Shown: in pieces, positions 22,988-33,088 of the stretch | How positions within the stretch are numbered: position 1 is the first letter of the stretch | Layout: the number at the start of each line of letters is the position of its first letter | Assembly (NCBI RefSeq): GCF_004011695.2 | Contig: NC_082425.1 | Coordinates: 434,001 to 498,000, forward strand | Source of the DNA: Ascochyta rabiei | Taxonomy: Eukaryota > Ascomycota > Dothideomycetes > Pleosporales > Didymellaceae | Direction of reading: 5' to 3' | DNA: 64,000 nucleotides | Made by a program: the position numbers and the translations under genes | Notes under the pieces: generated by a model | Databases searched by the model: none | What the model saw: the letters and a program-made list of their open reading frames with translations, nothing else | Told to the model about the DNA's origin: nothing

Positions 22988-23092
22988 ACAAGAATGACTG
23001 CTGAACCGGATGGCCATTACAGATAGCTTCGATTGAAGTTCGTTGCAACTGCAGTTGTTGCTTAACAACTTTGTCAATTCGAACCCTTGTCA

Positions 23093-23670
23093 TCATGACC
23101 TCGTCATCACACCTCCCCCTGTCGCACTCACACAGCTTCCTGTCATCCATGCACTATCACTCCCACATATCACGCTCACAATAGCTGCAGCCTCGTCAAT
23201 ATACGCCGGCCTACCCCCGACAATGCAGGTCCTCTCGCGTTGAGATTGAAAGCAGTGTCATATGCTTCAGCTGTCAGGCTCTCCAAAGCTTCCGGGTTCG
23301 CCACGCCGGCATTGTTAATAATCATGTCGATCTGGAATTTGTTTTCAGCGTCCGAAAACTCCGCCTTCGCTATCTCGACGAGTCGTTTGGGACCATCGAG
23401 GGTCGAGAGGTTGGCCTGTGCAGAAGCTGCTTTTACTCCATAACTCGATCGCAGCTCCTCGACTACCTCCTGTGCTTTCTCTTTCGAACTGTCTGAGGTG
23501 TAATTCACAACAATGCTTGCGCCTTTCGCGGCGAGATGGCGAGCAATCACCGCACCGAAACCTGCACATGGTCAACAATCTGTTTGTGCGAGGTATGTGC
23601 ACAGCATCGTACTACGAGATGATCCTGTTACGGTGGCTAGTTTGCCCTCGAACGGTCGCTGGCCTGACAT
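23093..23670 (-). pseudogene. Short-chain dehydrogenase relic with internal deletion
   Basis: On the minus strand, exon 1 (from the ATG at 23670) reads MSGQRPFEGKLATVTGSSR. A 50-60 nt intron joins it to FGAVIARHLAAKGASIVVNY, completing the Rossmann dinucleotide site. IINNAGVANPEALESL and AFNLNARGPAL follow. Then about 100 residues, including the catalytic Ser and the YxxxK motif, are missing, and the sequence resumes in another frame with GGRPAYIDEAAAIVSVICG and WMTGSCVSATGGG, the normal SDR C-terminus, stopping at 23093-23095. The deletion plus frameshift removes the active site, so the gene is dead. Intact relatives are classical NAD(P)-dependent SDR oxidoreductases, often found in secondary metabolism. 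Confidence 0.88.
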
Positions 23671-24277
23671 GGTTTCTGGGAAGTCTGAAGCTGAAGGACC
23701 GGGACAGGTTCGTCAAGACGAGGGCGTCTGGCCGAAAGCAACCGAAACCAAAAGCAGGGGCCCGAGGATTTCTAACGCGCTCCGAGAGTCAAAAGGTAGA
23801 AAGGAAAGTCTTATTGTGGGCCTTGAGGTACGGGTAAGGCGTGGCTGCCCCATGTTTACCTATGATAGCTAGAACGCGTCTAGGTGTGAGGCGAAGGATT
23901 CGAAGCGGCTCGGCTAGAGTAACTACGGCATCATGCCTTCCACCATCTAGACAATATTGTTGGATCGGGCGTTGCAATACTGGAGCATTGCTTCGATAGA
24001 TTGTTGGACATCTCAGGGGTCGATCAATGACAGTGCGTCTCATTGCCCTTCTCACCTAATGTTGACCCTCAGTCTCCATGGACGCGGCACGCTCCACAGC
24101 AGAGACAGTGGGAAGTGCTTATGAGATCTCGCTCCTGTAGGATCAAATGTTGCGGCTTTCCGAGGCTGAGAAAACATGCATACACTTAGAGGCATCCGTT
24201 CCCAACCATCGCCGTCTTTTCTTTGCTAACATCTGACCCTCGAGCTTCAATGCACATCCTATTTGGTCTCTACGGTG
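23671..24277. other. Intergenic between divergent relics
   Basis: This lies between the SDR pseudogene (minus) and the rhodopsin-like gene (plus). I found no coding evidence. Confidence 0.5.
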
Positions 24278-25553
24278 ATGGCCGGCGCTACATCTAACTC
24301 ACTTGCCATCGTGATATTGCTTCTTCTTCCGTTCGATCTGATCACAGTGTTTTTGCGGTTCCACATTCGACTTTCTAGACGAGTATGGGGTTCTGGCGAC
24401 CGGGCTATGCTCATCTCGATTGTGATTCTTGGTGTCATAAGCACTGGTAAGACATGCCGACCTGACAGACCAACAGCCCTTCTTCCTGGCAACTGCGGGG
24501 TCCATAGTTACCTTGGTATAGAGTGGCCTCTGTTTTTGAGATCACGAAACTCATTGGCGAGCAAACGAAGAAAGGCCTCTTCGTAAGCCCCCGCACAACC
24601 ACATTAGCTGATCAGTCTGCGTAGTGGTATTTTGTTCTGGGCCATGACCTGAATTGGTCCATTGATTTCACTTTCCTCAGGATTGTCGTGGAGAGGCGAT
24701 GGGTGATTTGGACCATAGATATCGCCCTGGTGCTCATGACACTCGCATCAGCATCGACGTGAATTTTCCAGATGGTGCACTGTAGACCAATGCGAGCCAT
24801 CTGGGATGCTGATGCTCTTGCGAATAGGGGCGAGTGCATCAGCCGCAGATATCTCGCCGCTATGTCAACTACACTCGCTGCCGTCAGCATTGCAACAGAT
24901 TGGTATATGACCTTGATGTGAGTCCTCTATCGTCTGTACCTTCAGCGAAGTGCAACCGACTAACCTCAACAGACCCATCCCACTCCTTTGGAGCATACAA
25001 ATGAAAACCCGCATCAACCTCTCGGTCGTTGGTCTATTAGCTCTTGATATCTTTCCAGCAGCCTTGTGCAAACCCGCCGAGTAATTGTTTGTGGTCTAGC
25101 TTATACGTTTACAGTGCATCTACCGCAGGCACCCTTCGACTCGCGACAGTCGTAAGGTCCTCCCCCGCCATTGCAACTAGCGAAGACAATCTCTACGCCC
25201 TCAATCCAGCCATGACTTGGGCCCATGCAGAGCCAGCGATGGCGATGATTGCCGCCAACTTACCTGCACTTCGACCTGTGCCCGAGACAGCTCTCCACTT
25301 CATCTCGACCTTGACGTCACACAGCAGGTCTGCCCACTCGTTGGCCGCCAGAGGGAGCAACGAGTTGGGGCCAACTGCCCTGAGAGACGACGTTGATGGA
25401 GATAGAGGCAATGAGACCAGGATCATGGAAGGGTGTGCTGGAGATGATGCTCGATCAAGTCTTGGTGATGACGAAATTCAGACGAGGATTGTGCGTCCAG
25501 ATCAAGGCAAAAGGATAGAAAGAAGCCATGGCGTAAGATCAGAAACGGGGTAG
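24278..25553 (+). pseudogene. Rhodopsin-like (Pth11/SAT4-type) membrane protein with one in-frame TGA
   Basis: Five exons: 24278-24446, 24524-24582, 24625-24917, 24973-25065, 25115-25553. They sum to 1,053 nt, exactly 351 codons, which supports the model. The product has the order of fungal rhodopsin-domain proteins: a hydrophobic helix then FRFHIRLSRRVWGSGD; VFEITKLIG; FLRI; HCRPMRAIWD; AVSIATDWYMTLIPIPLLW then IQMKTRINLSVVGLL; and MTWAHAEPAMAMIAANLPALRP. A single TGA at 24760-24762 interrupts exon 3 just before the conserved IFQMVHCRP; Trp is plausible there. One 42-nt intron (24583-24624) is short. Family members are plasma-membrane receptors or orphan clusters' membrane proteins. It may be a very young pseudogene, or the stop may be strain-specific. 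Confidence 0.8.
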
Positions 25554-25838
25554 AGACGCAACGCGAATTGCAAAGCGTTCAGCATCGTCAAGGCAGGGTG
25601 TTCGAAGTGATTGATAACTTTTAAGTCTAATGCGAGCGCAGGCACATAGGCACTGGCGCTACTACGATAATATAACAGCGCTCTACAGCGCGAAGCTGGA
25701 GGTTCTTGAAATGAGAAGAGAAGATGGAGAAACCAAAACGCCGTGACCCTTCGCTATGCACGCAGGAAAGAGAGAAAGACTGACGAGTCACACCCCTGCT
25801 CGGTCCACAATCTACCACGCTCCTCTGTCAATCGGTGC

Positions 25839-27392
25839 TCATGCGTCCTGATGTTGCTGCTGCTGCACTTGTTGAGACTCCTTCTCGTCAATGTCGCTCT
25901 CAGTCCTTGGTACTGCAAAGCTCTTCCTGACGACCATATCCGCCTTGGTCTTTGTCAACAGCGCATCGCGGATATCTTGCTTGCTACGTCCAGCCCAGCC
26001 GTTGAAGCTCTTGTAGCTCAAAGGCCAGATTGGCATGTTGCCCTCGCGGCGCATGAACTCGAATGTCGTGGGTGCAGGCTGTGCGGTGATGCAGTCGATG
26101 TCCATCTCCAACTCCTCACAGAAGGCCTCGAGCGGCAAATCGTTTACGTCGTGGCCGAAGGGGTTCTCAACTTCGCGACCGATGGCGGAGAGACCAAGGA
26201 TGATATAAGCAGCGAAGATGGTACCAGGGATGGTGATCCACTCGAGCGAAGCAAACAGCTGGAAAGGCAACACCATAACGTAGACCCATGTAATCTGCGA
26301 GATGGCGATGGAGTAGGCAATGGGCAAAGGTGTGTTGAGGACGCGATCGAGACCGACGAGACACTCGTTGAGAGCGACGACACCAGTGACTGATGTGAGT
26401 TAGTGATATGAACGAAAGAGTCGTCTTGCTGCTCGAACTTACTAGCTTGGTTCTGGTAGAGACCAATCTTGAGGGTCTCGTTGTTGATAATGCTGTGGAC
26501 GTAGGCGGAGAAATGGTTGAGAATCTCGAGAGGCAGGTTACCGAGAGGCTTCTTGGAGCGCTTGATCCTCTTGCGGGGGTTCGACTCGGCGAAGGTGACG
26601 CCCAAGTACTCGCCAGTGGACTTCAATTTGCTGTACTCGCGGGCCTTGGGAATGTCGATTTCAGCAGCCTTGGCAAAAGTATCGAGGTACTCAATGCGTT
26701 CCTTCAGGTCAGGGTAGTCGATACCAGGCTCGAAGCGGAGTCTGTGCTTGACGGAACACGCAAACGCATTGAGAAGGTTCAGAGCCGTTAATTTAGCCAA
26801 AAGGTCTTCCTTGCCCAACTCGCCCTCGCGTTCATCGGTGTGGATCCACACAGTACGCGCCAAGTTCTGGCTGACAAGCTGCAGCTGACTCCAGTACTTC
26901 CTGCCTTCTGTATACCGTTCGTAGGCGGAGCTAGTGCGGAACGAGATCGCGAGACCAACGACGAAACCGAGGACCGTCAACAGCAAGTTGCTGACGTTTA
27001 AAGGATACACCTTCTTGGAGATGACGGTGATCGCCGTGGACCAGAGAGTGACAACAAGCAAGGGAATGATCATCTTTGGCAAGACGGAACCATGCATGCG
27101 AAAAAAGATTGGCCACTTCGAGTGCTTAGCCATATCGCGAGGTCCGATCTAAGCATGTTAGTTGGCTTCGTACGTTGAGTTCATGATTCGGTCGTACAAA
27201 GTAGTCTTCAGCATCGAGACTGCCTGTCGTCTGTATGCGCGAAGGAGGCTGATACGTGACTGTGCGATGTCGCCATGAGCGTGGCGAGGTTGGACCTTCA
27301 TCGTCACCAGCAACGGTGCTGCTTGTAGGAGGGATATTGATGTTTGTTGGCCTGAGGGTTTCGGCACCCGTGGACACAGATGATGCCGCCAT
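25839..27392 (-). CDS. Bestrophin-like anion channel (UPF0187)
   Basis: Three exons on the minus strand: 27198-27392, 26443-27148, 25839-26389 (introns 49 and 53 nt), giving 483 residues. After a 65-residue polar N-terminus comes the family block IGPRDMAKHSKWPIFFRMHG followed by SVLPKMIIPLLVVTLWSTAI. A second helix (LLLTVLGFVVGLAISFRT) is followed by SSAYERYTEGRKYWSQL. Further on are ITGVVALNECLVGLDRVLNT, PLPIAYSIAISQITWVYV and AAYIILGLSAIGREVENPFG with HDVNDLPLE, all hallmarks of the bestrophin/RFP-TM family. The C-terminal tail is polar and Gln-rich. The protein probably conducts anions across the plasma or an internal membrane; physiological data for fungal members are scarce. Frame and splice sites are clean. 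Confidence 0.93.
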
Positions 27393-27968
27393 CGTGGTGT
27401 GGTGTGATCAGATGCAGTCTACTGTCCAGCAGTGTGAGTGCGGTAGCGGTAACAATGCGCTTGTATATGGTGACGACGGAAGGCGGAGTGTTTGTTGCAG
27501 GCGGTAAGGTGAGAGTGAATGTGACAAAGAAATAAGAGGATGAAAGATACACGACCTGATGGGATCGAGGACCACGCGCTCAAAGTGGAGATACTCGCGG
27601 GCCATGTCAGTCCTTATTTATAACATCACCTTGCACAAAAATTCCTCGTCTCATAAAATGCCCCGACACACTCCACGGGGGCTCCCGCTTCGGTGTCAGA
27701 ATGGCGCAGCCACCAGTCAAACGGCCACTTTACATGCGGCCCCTGCATACCAACCGACTTGCCCCTGAGTAAGGCGTTACAGTCTGGCCAATTGCCTGTG
27801 GATCCCTCAGCTAGCGACAAGCCATTCACGGCGCAAGCGGTCTTGGCCCCGCAAGGGCAAAACATAGATGCTGTGTTTCATGAAACACTTCTTTGACATT
27901 TTTGCAGGCTTGGCTTGTCAGCGTACATACCACAACGAACAGCTGCATCGTTCTCATCACCGACCGAC
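27393..27968. other. Upstream region of the bestrophin gene
   Basis: This holds the 5' flank of the minus-strand bestrophin gene and of a doubtful small plus-strand gene. No other signal is seen. Confidence 0.45.
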
Positions 27969-28201
27969 ATGGCCGCCTATTTCTTACATCTTAACTGCCA
28001 GTGGATTCCTCGGTAATCATCGTACGAATCTGGCCCACATCGTGCACAAAGTGCAGACGGCGACGCGTGGTCTCTGCATTGGTAAAGGCCAAGCGTTGGC
28101 TTCGCCTCAAGTGTCAAGTGGATCAGGACACCTACAGTCTTGTGCGCACCGAGCCGGAGCCGCGCGATCGCGACTACCCCTGGCTTTGTCCTAGCGAATA
28201 G
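27969..28201 (+). CDS. Possible small two-exon gene, unknown
   Basis: ATG at 27969; exons 27969-28012 and 28057-28201 joined over a 44-nt intron (GTAATC...GTGCAG) would give 62 residues. The product has a basic middle (PRRRRVVSALVKAKRWLRLK) and an acidic, aromatic tail (YSLVRTEPEPRDRDYPWLCP). I do not recognise it. Support is limited to in-frame splicing and a plausible start; it could be chance. Confidence 0.3.
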
Positions 28202-28952
28202 AAGCCTTCTTAGGGAAATTCAAACATCGCCATCTTCTGCAGCCACTTGCACAACATTCCCATTCGGTTCGGGGACGTCGGGAAAGGAAACCAGAATGAG
28301 TGCTTGCCACATGGCGGTTTCACGAGAGATTGTCGATCGGTCGAGTACCAAACTCGGCGACCGTACCGTAGCGCGTGCTGCTGGCTGTTCTTCTCACCCC
28401 CGAGTTGTTGTTGTTTTGGTTGTTGAGATGCAGGTCGTTTGGGATTCGTATCGATCGAAATAGACTGACAGTTGTCAACGATCAGCGGTGGGGCAGGGGC
28501 GCGAGATGTGAACCGCAGTCACGCAGTGGCTCTGGGCGAGTCCAGCACTGCTGATCTAGAGGCGCGAACGTCAAAGTCATGGAAAGGCGTATAATTTCGT
28601 TGTTGTCAGTCCAGATTGCACAACAGCTCCGTCTTAATCCAAGTGGCTTTACGTCATACTCTGGTGTTATCGGTAGGTCTACAATACGCGTAGTTGAGGC
28701 GTGGAAGTAAGGCAAGCTCGACCCTTCCTACATTGTACAACACCTCGAGCTACCCCAGATCGATGAGCGACAGGGGTTTTCTATACAGTTCTGGTGCAAC
28801 CACTTCTGGAAGTGTGGGGTGCAGCGGTAGTGCTAGACAATGGTGCCGGTTGAACCGTCCTATCCGAACACTATTCGAACTTCACTCAGGTCCTCTCCAA
28901 CACAAAAACACCCAAGTTCAAAAGGCTGAGAGCAACTCTCGTAATACAAAGT
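28202..28952. other. Intergenic stretch
   Basis: No supported gene. It lies 3' of the F-box-like gene on the minus strand. Confidence 0.5.
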
Positions 28953-29939
28953 TTACCATCCTCCTCTCATAGCGATCCTCTTACGCTCCTCCTGCCCCCT
29001 CTTTAGCTCCATACCAAGCTCTCGAACTCTCCAAGTCTCTCCGTCTACAGAAATCTTCACCCTCTTGAGCCTCTCTAGCAGCACGCGATAGTGCGCACCC
29101 TTGAAGCCTTCGCCAGTCCAGATTATGTTCCACATGTCCAGAAGCTTTTTCGCCACAGTTCGCGGATGCACAATGCCGTACGTCGCCACGTCAAGTGGGT
29201 AGTCTTCAGGCAACCACATAGTCATCGGCTCCCATGGAGAGACCACATTCAGGATTAGCTCATCAATCATGATATTTTTGGAAGAGGGGCCGGGAGTAGG
29301 AGTGGCGTTTATGGGACGCATAAGAGCGTCGCCGTCGAAGAATCGCTTCAAGGCAGCGCAGATAGCCCAGGATGTACGATCAGGTGGGCATTGATTGTTT
29401 TCCCATTTTGCTGTTCGATTGCCATGAATTCGAATATCAATCCAGAGGTTGTCGAGTGTAGTTGTCAAGGGTGGAAGATATGGTATCGGGCTTCTGTTGC
29501 CGAGCTTCAACATCCTCTGCGGCGTGGTAAAGATTCTGTCTGCCCAAGATGGTAACAAGCTATGCTTTTCCTCTTGCTCGCATGGCCTGTTCGTCACGAT
29601 TGGTAATGAAAGCCAGGAAAATGCGTGCGTGTTCTCACTATCCGCAATGCAATTCAGTTTGGCGACCAACAGACCACTTCTCTTAGCTCTTTCAATGGCC
29701 TCGGTAAGCTCGAGATTGATCTGACGACTACACGCAAGCAGGTTGGCACATGTACCTGGTATCGTCTCTGTGGAATACGAGCAGCCGTACTCGCCAGATT
29801 GTGTGCTGTCAGACTCCCGGATACGCCGCCATTTATGGTTTTGAGTATCGTCACGACGTGGTTGGGGAAGCGACCATGCAATGACAGACATGTATATCAT
29901 ATCGCGCAGCTCGCGCGGAAGCCCGAAGAGCTCAGGCAT
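28953..29939 (-). CDS. F-box-like LPRELRDMIY protein
   Basis: A single minus-strand frame of 328 residues from the ATG at 29939. It begins MPELFGLPRELRDMIYMSVI, the N-terminal signature of a very large group of Dothideomycete proteins with a degenerate F-box-like motif (L-P-x-E-L-R-x-x-I-Y). It continues with CANLLACSRQINLELTEAIE, another recurring element of the group (an 'R-Q-x-x-E' segment). The C-terminal half (LDNLWIDIRIHG, LLDMWNIIWTGEGF, RLKRVKISVDG) matches the usual pattern. The frame remains open for about 190 nt upstream with basic residues (KPKKSRQRTLVYQQ) but no ATG, so an N-terminal exon may have been missed. The function is not established. Confidence 0.72.
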   Translation of the reverse strand: MPELFGLPRELRDMIYMSVIAWSLPQPRRDDTQNHKWRRIRESDSTQSGEYGCSYSTETIPGTCANLLACSRQINLELTEAIERAKRSGLLVAKLNCIADSENTHAFSWLSLPIVTNRPCEQEEKHSLLPSWADRIFTTPQRMLKLGNRSPIPYLPPLTTTLDNLWIDIRIHGNRTAKWENNQCPPDRTSWAICAALKRFFDGDALMRPINATPTPGPSSKNIMIDELILNVVSPWEPMTMWLPEDYPLDVATYGIVHPRTVAKKLLDMWNIIWTGEGFKGAHYRVLLERLKRVKISVDGETWRVRELGMELKRGQEERKRIAMRGGW

Positions 29940-31265
29940 GCTGGCGATTTTTGGAAGCCGATATCCGAGTTCGGCAAAAGCTCCCAGCCTGCAGTCGTAT
30001 TGCTGGTACACTAGTGTGCGTTGCCTCGATTTTTTGGGCTTTCGAGAGTGGGTAGCTGATGTTGACCAATCCTTGTTCAAAACTCCAGACTCGTCTGGGG
30101 GAGTAGTGATAGCGATGTCAGAGCTGTTACCAGGGTCAAGGATTCCTCAGACGTTGGTCGACCAGATGGATGTGCCAGGTCACCGCGCTCAGGCCTGTGT
30201 TGCAGCGGTCGCGTGGTACTGTTTCAGATGTCGCAGAGGTGCGCGAGAACCGAGTTACAGGATACCGACACCAGTGAGTATGTACTGTGGAGATTTTGCG
30301 AAATCGAGGTAGCGAGGGAAGCATGGCTGGGGTAAGGGCACGCCGTGAGAGCGCTGTCGTCATCCTCGGCACAATCAGATTGGGAGTTGCCCGAGCCACC
30401 AGCGAAGTTCTACATCAGCCTACTATGGTAGCAGGCGTAAGTAATGTAAGTGCGTCGCACAATGGCTGGTAATGAAGCCCCATGTATTGAAACCTTGATG
30501 GCTTATTACAGGGCAGACAGCAGGGACGTTCAGCAATTAGTATCGCTTTCGTTGGCTCAGATAGACAGAGAGAGTTCTTGCCTCTTCGGTCCGTTAGCCA
30601 GGATGCCGTTGTCCACCAACACCACTTGAACCTGATACCACAGTATGGCAGGACCAATCGCTACACTAGCCCTTTACTGCAAGATGCTGCTCTCCCCCCT
30701 CACGTCCGAACCGGGCAGCATATGGGGGGCCTAACCCAGCCCTGTCAGTGCAATCGTTCAATAGCCGCAACAGCTATAGCTATTTGAACTTGACCATGAA
30801 CTCCCGATAGCTCTGTTCTAGCAGGAGATGGTGTATCTCCAGTATAGTTAGACGGGTTCAAGAGCAGTTGTGTGTCTTCGTGGGGCCGCATATGCTGCTG
30901 CGCACAGATCAGAGCAGTCGTATAACCGAGGGTGCAGTAGGTAGGTCTTCCCATAGACAGACGGCGCCTCGAGCAGCTGAAGATGGCATGAACGGTGACA
31001 TGTACAGGCTGTATGCTGAGCACCTGCAGATCTGCGAGGATGAACCGAGAACTCGCTTGGACCCCTGGTATATGCAGGGTCGACGAATCTGAAATCGCTG
31101 TTCCGGTATTAGATGTTCGAACTGTGCAGTACAACCAACGGCCAGGCTGTCCTGCCAAGCAATGTCACCACGGCGCCCTCGCCAACACCTCGAGCTCTCC
31201 ACCTCTTGGTCCAGCCATTGCGCCGCCAACCGCATTTGTTCGAGCAACCGCGGGTTCTCCCAAAA
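29940..31265. other. 1.3-kb gene-poor stretch
   Basis: Contains possible 5' coding extension of the F-box-like gene (to about 30,130) and the promoter of the dihydroorotate dehydrogenase gene. Other frames are short and unsupported. Confidence 0.5.
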
Positions 31266-32891
31266 ATGAACACGGCCGCAACGATGCGCGCCTTACGCGT
31301 GCGACCCTCGCTTGCACGTGCCCGTCTCCCTCATCCGCCGTTCCTGCACCCCACACGATCCGCAACGATAGCCGCCAACGAGGCCGCAACGAACGCTCGA
31401 TCAGCGGGCACGCGCACCAAGAACTTCGCATACGGAACCATCCTCGCTGTCGGACTGTCGTTTGGCTACCTCTACATCACCGACACCCGCTCCAGCATCC
31501 ACGAATGGCTCATTGTGCCTGCATTGCGCCAAATCTACCCTGACGGTGAAGATGCACACCATGCGGGAACCCGCATATTGGCCGCTTTGCACAGCTTTGG
31601 CCTGAACCCCAGAGAACGTGGCGACGCCGACACAAAGGGCGACCTCGCCGTCGAGGTCTTCGGTCACACATTGGCGAACCCCATTGGAACATCAGCTGGC
31701 ATAGACAAGGGCGCCGAGGTACCCACACCTCTACTGGAGCTGGGCGCAGGCCTGGTGGAAGTTGGCGCCATCACCTTGCTGCCACAGGAAGGAAACCCTA
31801 AGCCACGTGTATTCAGACTGCCCAGCCAGAATGCGCTCATCAACCGCTACGGCTTCAACTCCGAGGGTGCCGAGGCTGTCGCTCAGAGGCTGCGCCAGCG
31901 TGTCAGGGAGTTTGCATACCACCAAGGCCTCGGTCTCGGCGAAGAGGCGGAGCAAGCGGTGCTCAACGGCGAAGCTGGCGTGCCTCCAGGCTCGCTGAAG
32001 CAGGGCAGGCTCATGGCCGTTCAGGTCGCCAAGAACAAGACGACTTCTGAGAATGACATCGATGCTGTTGTTGGCGACTATGCAACCGCTGTTGGTCATG
32101 TCGGCAAGTACGCCGACATCCTCGTCGTCAACGTCTCTTCGCCCAACACACCTGGACTGCGCACATTGCAGAATGCCGAGCCTCTCACACGGCTGCTGAG
32201 CGGTGTTGTCGGCGCAGTAAACAAGCTCGACCGCAAGACCAAGCCCGCCATCATGGTCAAGGTCAGCCCAGACGAAGACTCGGAGGAGCAGGTCTCCGGT
32301 ATCGTCGAAGCAGTGTGGGACTCAGGTGTTGACGGTGTCATTGTCGGCAACACAACCAAGAAGAGGCCTGACCCGCTGCCCGCAGGCTACCAGCTCCCCG
32401 CCGCAGAGGCTAAGCTGCTGCTTGAGCAAGGAGGCTACTCTGGGCCGCAAATGTTCGAGCGCACACTCGCGCTTGTCAGCAAGTACAGAAAAGCCCTCGA
32501 CGCTGGCCCGAAGCAGCTCCCCGCCCCGACAAAATCAGACCCCTCCACGCCCTCGTCAATGACCACAACGACCGTGGACCTCGACACACCAGCCCCCGCG
32601 TCCGCCTTCGACGACCTGTCCGAGTCGGCACCACAAATCACTGTGCAATCCACCCCTGACGCAGCGCCCGCGCCGAACGCGCCCCGTAAAGTCATCTTCG
32701 CTACCGGCGGCATCACAAACGGACGCCAGGCACGAGAGATTCTGGACGCAGGAGCAAGCGTAGCGCAGGTCTACACGGCAATGATCTATGGCGGTGCGGG
32801 TACCATCAGCAGAATCAAGCAGGAGATGAGAGACGAGGCTGCCAAGCAAAAAACCGCGACGAAGAACCAGGAAGTCGTGGTCGGGAGATGA
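31266..32891 (+). CDS. Dihydroorotate dehydrogenase, class 2, mitochondrial
   Basis: Uninterrupted frame of 541 residues. It oxidises dihydroorotate to orotate in de novo pyrimidine synthesis, passing electrons to ubiquinone at the inner mitochondrial membrane. A basic presequence (MRALRVRPSLARARLP) and one transmembrane helix (FAYGTILAVGLSFGYLYI) precede the FMN barrel. Landmarks are NPIGTSAGIDKGAEV, VGAITLLPQEGNPKPRVFRL, INRYGFNSEG, NVSSPNTPGLR (with the class 2 catalytic Ser near 291), VKVSPD, GNTTKKRPD and IFATGGI. A Ser/Thr/Pro/Ala-rich insert of roughly 58 residues (about 416-473) separates the last barrel strands. The frame is open back to an ATG at 31113; I chose 31266 because the presequence starts there. 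Confidence 0.94.
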   Translation: MNTAATMRALRVRPSLARARLPHPPFLHPTRSATIAANEAATNARSAGTRTKNFAYGTILAVGLSFGYLYITDTRSSIHEWLIVPALRQIYPDGEDAHHAGTRILAALHSFGLNPRERGDADTKGDLAVEVFGHTLANPIGTSAGIDKGAEVPTPLLELGAGLVEVGAITLLPQEGNPKPRVFRLPSQNALINRYGFNSEGAEAVAQRLRQRVREFAYHQGLGLGEEAEQAVLNGEAGVPPGSLKQGRLMAVQVAKNKTTSENDIDAVVGDYATAVGHVGKYADILVVNVSSPNTPGLRTLQNAEPLTRLLSGVVGAVNKLDRKTKPAIMVKVSPDEDSEEQVSGIVEAVWDSGVDGVIVGNTTKKRPDPLPAGYQLPAAEAKLLLEQGGYSGPQMFERTLALVSKYRKALDAGPKQLPAPTKSDPSTPSSMTTTTVDLDTPAPASAFDDLSESAPQITVQSTPDAAPAPNAPRKVIFATGGITNGRQAREILDAGASVAQVYTAMIYGGAGTISRIKQEMRDEAAKQKTATKNQEVVVGR

Positions 32892-33026
32892 AGATGCATG
32901 CATGCGTAGATTTCTAGTGCGTGGATAGAGCATGTAGTCATCCGAAGCTCCAATTGGCGATCCAATCTTCTAATCTCTATTCAGTGTCGTGTTGGAAAGT
33001 GGTTTCTCTTCGTGCTGCTCTTTACC

Positions 33027-33050
33027 CACACACACACACACACACACACA
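33027..33050. repeat. (CA)12 microsatellite
   Basis: Twelve uninterrupted CA units lie in the roughly 200-nt gap between the convergent dihydroorotate dehydrogenase and alcohol dehydrogenase genes. Confidence 0.97.
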
Positions 33051-33088
33051 GCAACTCAAAGCTTTTCTCTCTCTCCTCCACGACTTAG

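Noticed and set aside
23070..23090. tRNA B-box-like GGTTCGAAT
   Set aside because: No A-box or cloverleaf could be drawn around it.
24760..24762. TGA as selenocysteine
   Set aside because: Ascomycetes lack selenocysteine machinery; a null allele or error is likelier.
31113..31265. Upstream ATG of dihydroorotate dehydrogenase
   Set aside because: The extra 51 residues are not presequence-like and a clear mitochondrial presequence starts at 31266.
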